From the NCBI RefSeq assembly GCF_021245805.1, contig NZ_JAJJNF010000010.1, forward strand, positions 1 to 64,000: a stretch of DNA of 64,000 nucleotides. The letters run 5' to 3'. The notes below the pieces were generated by a model. The model did no database searches. It worked only from the letters and a program-made list of their open reading frames with translations, and was not told where the DNA came from. The DNA comes from Mangrovimonas futianensis. Lineage in GTDB: Bacteria; Bacteroidota; Bacteroidia; Flavobacteriales; Flavobacteriaceae. The position numbers were made by a program, and so were the translations under genes. Of this stretch, positions 60,901-64,000 are shown in pieces. How positions within the stretch are numbered: the first letter of the stretch is position 1; every line of letters starts with the position of its first letter.

Positions 60901-62958
60901 AAAATTCAATTGACTCATGAATTCCCTAACATACAAAAAGATCATGTAGCTATGACCTTCAAGCAATTAAACCTTGAAGAACTCCTAGGATATTTCAATC
61001 CTGACAAAACACTTGCAACTGGTTTAATAAATGGGGATTTAATAGTTGAGGATCCTTTTGGTAAAACTGGTTTAAATGCCCAATTGGACATCAATCAACT
61101 TCATGTATTAGACGTGGACTTAGGCACGCTTTCCCTTAAAGGAAAACCGATACAAAACCAGCAGTATGATTTTTATCTATCTACAAAAGGAGGAATGGTT
61201 GATTTAGACCTTAAAGGCGACTATTTAGCTGGAACAGAAAGAGCAGCCTTAGATTTGGATCTCAATATCAATGAATTTCAAATGAAAGCATTGGAAGGTT
61301 TCAGCATGGGAGCTTTGACTGATACAAATGGTAACATGACAGGTAAATTTCAAGTTAATGGAGCACCTAGTGATTTAAAATATCAAGGCCAATTGGATTT
61401 TAATAATGCAGCTTTTAATATAGCCAAGTTCAATGCCGCCTTCACCTTAAAACAAGAAAGTGTTCAAGTAACCAATGAAAAGATTTCATTAAGTAAATTC
61501 ACCGTTTTAGATGCCAACAACAATCCTTTAATCCTAACTGGAGACATTCTTACTGAAAATACTTTAAATCCTTCGTTCAACCTTCAAATACAAGCAACAA
61601 ACTTTCAGCTTTTAAATGCTTCTGCTGATGACAATGATTTTGTTTATGGTAAAGCTGTTTTTGATGCCACCGCAAGTTTAACCGGAAATCTTCAAATACC
61701 TAAATTGGATGTAGATGCAACTGTTGGTAATGAGACCGACATTTCATATATCATGCCTTCGGCTTCTGTCAACATGGAGCAACGAGATGGTGTCGTTATT
61801 TTTGTAAACAAGGATCATCCAGATGCTATTCTTACACAAACTGAAGAAACAACTTCCACACTTAAAGGTTTTGATATTAAAGCTCGCGTTAAGGTAAAAC
61901 CAGAGGCAGCGGTGACTATTATTATCAATGAGAAAACCAATGATAATTTTAAAGTTTCTGGAGAAGGAGATTTTGTATTCAACATGAAACCCAATGGACA
62001 AATGACTCTTTCTGGAGTTTATGATGTTACGGATGGTCATTATGAGATGAGTTTATACAATTTAGTAAACCGTCGATTTGATTTAAGTCCCGGTAGTAGA
62101 GTAACCTGGTCTGGAGATCCGTTTGATGCTGCCCTTGACATCAAAGCCCTTTATGAAGTTAAAGCTTCGGCTTCGGCTTTAATGGCAACCCAAACTTCAG
62201 GATCTGACCCTTCTCTGCGTAATAAATTTAGACAGGTATTACCCTTTGAGGTGTATCTTAATATTGATGGGGAACTCATGCAACCTGTTATCTCATTTAA
62301 TATTGATATGCCAGAAAATGAACGTGGTGCTATCAATGGTCAAGTCTATGGTCGTGTACAGCAATTAAATCAACAGGAAGAAGAATTGAACAAACAAGTT
62401 TTTTCCCTGTTGGTGCTGAACCGTTTTTATCCCGAACCCGGCAGTGATGGTAGTAATGGTGGTATGGCCTCAGTGGCACGTGACAATCTCAATGACGCTG
62501 TTTCTGATCAACTCAATATGTTTTCGGATAAACTACTAGGAAAAACAGGCTTTGAATTGGATTTCGGACTCGATAGTTTTACCGATTACCAAGGAAGTAC
62601 TCCTCAGGATCGCACACAATTGGAGGTCGCGGCAAAGAAAAAACTCTTCAACGATCGATTGACGGTAAGTGTAGGAAGCGAAGTGGATATTCAGGGAAGC
62701 AATCAAACAGAGGAAGAAACTCCGGTTATAGGAAACGTTACATTAGAGTATTTATTGACCAAAAATGGCCGATATCGCATTAAGGGATTTAGAAGAAATG
62801 AATTTGAAAATGTCATTGATGGCCAAACAATGGTCAGTGGTATTGCTCTAATTTTCACCATGGAATTTAATAAATTTAGTGAGTTTTGGCATGCTATATT
62901 TCATCCTGAAGATGACACGCAAGAAAATGAATCGCAGCAAAATCAAGTAAAAGAATAG
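57943..62958 (+). CDS. TamB-like translocation and assembly module protein (DUF490)
   Basis: 1671 residues from a TTG start; a stop lies 4 bp upstream in frame and no ATG is available for a full-length start. After a basic N-terminus (KTSKKRRHRVFR) comes one transmembrane helix about 20-40 (VFLVLLVLFILLVVFI), then a very long series of amphipathic strands typical of AsmA/TamB beta-tapers, and the C-terminal TamB domain about 1300-1640 with FDATASLTGNLQIPK, VYGRVQQLNQQEEELNKQVFSLLVLNRF (core NQQEEELNKQVFSLL) and YLLTKNGRYRIKGFRR. TamB-like proteins span the periplasm and move phospholipid or help assemble outer membrane proteins. A BamA/TamA-type gene follows at 7 bp. Confidence 0.93.
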   Translation: MSTDSTKTSKKRRHRVFRILVKVFLVLLVLFILLVVFIRSPWGQDIIVHKAIDYVTNKTHSKIELKKAFITFDGDIQIEGLYVEDQQGDTLVYSKRLEANMPLWALITGKGMGVDDLEWEGLRANIIRKDSINGFNFQFLIDAFTSNETPVESTQDTVSKPFNLVLGSLDLKDFNIVYIDQVTGIQSTYKFKTLEVDMDETNLETMTFKVDDLELQDAFIDVTQTPVIASSESETSILPFISVDNLTLNKVKAHYKSIGDGLEVNTNIDDFNTEIESIDLTNQAFVFGELNLKQSQIDIKTTKKNSTEFNEPLASDSNSLEWPDLQLTIGEIDFEDNQFSFISNNQKPKKGTFNPEAVVITNFNLQAANVHLKDKTAGLELNTLNFNEASGINVQEIGIGLTITDQNLKIQQLNAAVNQNKIKGSLDLQYASLASFLANPEQAKVNLNLANMTFDLNDVFKFEPSLRDNSYMQTLGQKALQGNLKAQGTLSDIQISHLNIQWGKETQIDLKGQIKKITTSDSITFDIPKFRATTVRSDLIKFASEDSLGIQFPETVNLQGKAKGNLNNIRATALLNTSQGNAKLEGFFNKEAGIHFDVDGQIDNYQLNELLKNEDFGALSLSLKANGSGSDINHLNAQLDAVISEFKLKQYDVTDLSIQGNLENGQGHIISDYKDDNLNMNLDALVTLDSIAPEAKINLNVIGANLNALGITDQSLRTGFQLEADFKGNSSSFDVETEINEGVIVYDNKRYLLGDLQAQAHVRPDTTSVTIHNKIIDADLESNSNPQTFSKALSQHIQGYFYRDLQRVDTLERPVKLKFKGTINPSPLLNEVLLVNVEDLDTIQIAMDFDEMAYRLDTEISAPHINYDGNKLDSLHFDMLTDKEHFDFNFRFKELTAGPLVLPQTIFSGHQENHELSLQFIAKDQDTTVMRMDSKITGDSELLHFHIEPETLVLNKNNWQVPATNQIDYSNQKLTFQDVLFQFQDQKIQLTHEFPNIQKDHVAMTFKQLNLEELLGYFNPDKTLATGLINGDLIVEDPFGKTGLNAQLDINQLHVLDVDLGTLSLKGKPIQNQQYDFYLSTKGGMVDLDLKGDYLAGTERAALDLDLNINEFQMKALEGFSMGALTDTNGNMTGKFQVNGAPSDLKYQGQLDFNNAAFNIAKFNAAFTLKQESVQVTNEKISLSKFTVLDANNNPLILTGDILTENTLNPSFNLQIQATNFQLLNASADDNDFVYGKAVFDATASLTGNLQIPKLDVDATVGNETDISYIMPSASVNMEQRDGVVIFVNKDHPDAILTQTEETTSTLKGFDIKARVKVKPEAAVTIIINEKTNDNFKVSGEGDFVFNMKPNGQMTLSGVYDVTDGHYEMSLYNLVNRRFDLSPGSRVTWSGDPFDAALDIKALYEVKASASALMATQTSGSDPSLRNKFRQVLPFEVYLNIDGELMQPVISFNIDMPENERGAINGQVYGRVQQLNQQEEELNKQVFSLLVLNRFYPEPGSDGSNGGMASVARDNLNDAVSDQLNMFSDKLLGKTGFELDFGLDSFTDYQGSTPQDRTQLEVAAKKKLFNDRLTVSVGSEVDIQGSNQTEEETPVIGNVTLEYLLTKNGRYRIKGFRRNEFENVIDGQTMVSGIALIFTMEFNKFSEFWHAIFHPEDDTQENESQQNQVKE

Positions 62959-62965
62959 GAGGCAG

Positions 62966-64000
62966 ATGAGAATAACTAATAATTCATATAACATACAATT
63001 TAGATATCTCAATCTTGTAATTCTATTGTTTATTACCTCTTGTGGTGTGGAAAAATTTATCCCAGAGGATGAACGCCTTTATACAGGGGCAACATTGAGC
63101 ATGTCCTCAGATACGACCATTGTTAACAAGGATTTATTAAAAAATGAATTGGAGCAGGTCTTAATGCCAGAGCCCAATTCTAAATTCTTAGGAATGTACG
63201 TGGGGTTATATTATTATTATAAAAATCAGAAAAAACATCCTGGATTTATTAATAGATGGCTCTATAAAAATTTGGGGGAAGAACCTGTTTATCAATCAGA
63301 TGTTGAACCCCATGAAGTGAGAGATCTTTTGGTCAACAGACTTGAAAACAGAGGTTTTTTTTACAGTACATCTGGTTCGCAGGTAAATGAAAAGGACAAA
63401 GAAGCATCGGTTGATTATACCGTAAATATTACAAGTCCCTATACCATGGCTACCTATCAATTAGACTCCATTCCAAGTCCATTTTATCAGGAAGTGAAAA
63501 GAAGTCTTGAGGAAACACCGTTTAAGGAAGGCATGCGCTTTGATTTGGGAAATTTTGAATTGGAACGCCAGCGTATTGAACGTCAACTAAAACTAAAAGG
63601 TTACTTTAATTTCAACAATCAGTTTTTAATTTTTGAAGCCGATACCAACAGATATAAAAACAAGCGCTATGATTTGTATTTAAGTTTGAAGTCCCATGTG
63701 CCGAACAAGGCTTTAATTCCCTATAAAATTGCAAAAGTTAATGTGTATTCCAATTACGAATTGAATCAAGATTCACTACAAATTCAAACTACTCGCTTTA
63801 ATGAAAAAAACTATTTAGAAGAGCAACCTTTCTTTAAACCTAAGTATTTAGATCCCTTCATTCTGATTAAAGAAGGTGATTATTACCATCCTGAAAAATC
63901 TAGAAATACCGCTCGACGTCTCTCTTCTATTGGGTCCTATAAATACGTGAATATTCAATATAAGGAGTTGGATACGCTGGAAAATGACAATTTGGGATTG
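62966..64000 (+). CDS. BamA/TamA-family outer membrane protein, lipoprotein form (3' end outside window)
   Basis: 345 residues of an open frame that runs off the right edge. ATG at 62966 is 7 bp after the tamB stop. The signal LVILLFITSC gives a lipoprotein cysteine, then GVEKFIPEDERLYTGATL, a start typical of the Bacteroidota BamA/TamA-type lipoproteins (KFIPEGExLY). POTRA-like modules follow: LENRGFF, ELERQRIERQLKLKGYFNF (core QRIERQLKLKGYF) and YHPEKSRNTARRLSSIGSYKYV, where the last is a POTRA helix-strand step. The barrel would lie beyond the window. Operon position after tamB strongly suggests a TamA-like partner. Confidence 0.88.
   Translation, partial: MRITNNSYNIQFRYLNLVILLFITSCGVEKFIPEDERLYTGATLSMSSDTTIVNKDLLKNELEQVLMPEPNSKFLGMYVGLYYYYKNQKKHPGFINRWLYKNLGEEPVYQSDVEPHEVRDLLVNRLENRGFFYSTSGSQVNEKDKEASVDYTVNITSPYTMATYQLDSIPSPFYQEVKRSLEETPFKEGMRFDLGNFELERQRIERQLKLKGYFNFNNQFLIFEADTNRYKNKRYDLYLSLKSHVPNKALIPYKIAKVNVYSNYELNQDSLQIQTTRFNEKNYLEEQPFFKPKYLDPFILIKEGDYYHPEKSRNTARRLSSIGSYKYVNIQYKELDTLENDNLGL

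Noticed and set aside
1..64000. tRNA, rRNA, transposase, prophage or toxin-antitoxin genes
   Set aside because: I looked for cloverleaf or terminal-repeat patterns and family motifs and saw none that I could support.

Overview
The window looks like chromosome of a marine-type Flavobacteriaceae (Bacteroidota). The evidence is AT-rich DNA, promoters of the Bacteroidetes form (TTTG or TTG, 18-20 bp, then TAnnTTTG), many anionic lipoproteins, several type IX secretion (T9SS) components, a TonB-dependent receptor, type II NADH dehydrogenase, and the gene pairs porQ-cmk and zapA-rny. No rRNA, tRNA, CRISPR array, prophage or insertion sequence is visible. Genes are tightly packed and most transcription units end in a clear hairpin terminator.

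Layout. 1-120: tail of a PorP/SprF-like gene with atypically GC-rich third codon positions. 124-609: a SixA-like phosphatase. 1077-10200: one operon for a 2082-residue repeat adhesin with a type B T9SS C-terminal domain, a PorP/SprF partner and a PorE-like OmpA lattice protein; the adhesin carries thirteen 79-residue units, eight of them nearly identical. 10562-11056: CAP-domain lipoprotein. 11221-14629 (minus): pyrR-pyrB-(STAS-like)-rnz-pdxH. 14751-18479 (minus): rpsA, cmk, porQ. 18577-21027: lon. 21255-23463: ECF sigma factor, probable anti-sigma factor and a DUF4097-like protein. 23523-27430 (minus): two related lipoproteins, a UMF1-type transporter and an M48 peptidase. 27513-34638 (minus): glycogen operon glgA-glgC-glgB-GH31 glucosidase. 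34864-39171: msrB, a tandem NTF2-like protein, ndh and lpd. 39259-42498: a lipoprotein, aroQ and three small outer membrane barrels. 42691-46018: xerD, then (minus) a ZapB-like coiled coil, zapA, a strong 6S RNA candidate and rny. 46190-50613: M23 peptidase, TonB-dependent receptor, DUF2007 protein. 50771-53101: a fused EutB-EutC ethanolamine ammonia-lyase with a signal-like N-terminus. 53172-56009 (minus): M16 double-domain peptidase. 56174-57844: GH35/DUF5597 glycosidase. 57943-64000: tamB and the first part of its BamA/TamA-type partner.

Themes. Cell-surface biology dominates: T9SS substrates and machinery (adhesin, PorP, PorE-like, PorQ), outer membrane assembly (TamB/TamA-like), peptidoglycan and envelope proteases (M23, M48, M16), and lipoproteins. 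Core metabolism (pyrimidines, PLP, glycogen, shikimate, lipoamide dehydrogenase) fills the rest. The items most worth following up are the homogenised adhesin repeats, the EutBC fusion, the 6S RNA candidate between zapA and rny with two competing pairings, the likely autoregulated ECF operon, and the compositional break at the left edge. Family names rest on motif recognition by eye; no database search was run.
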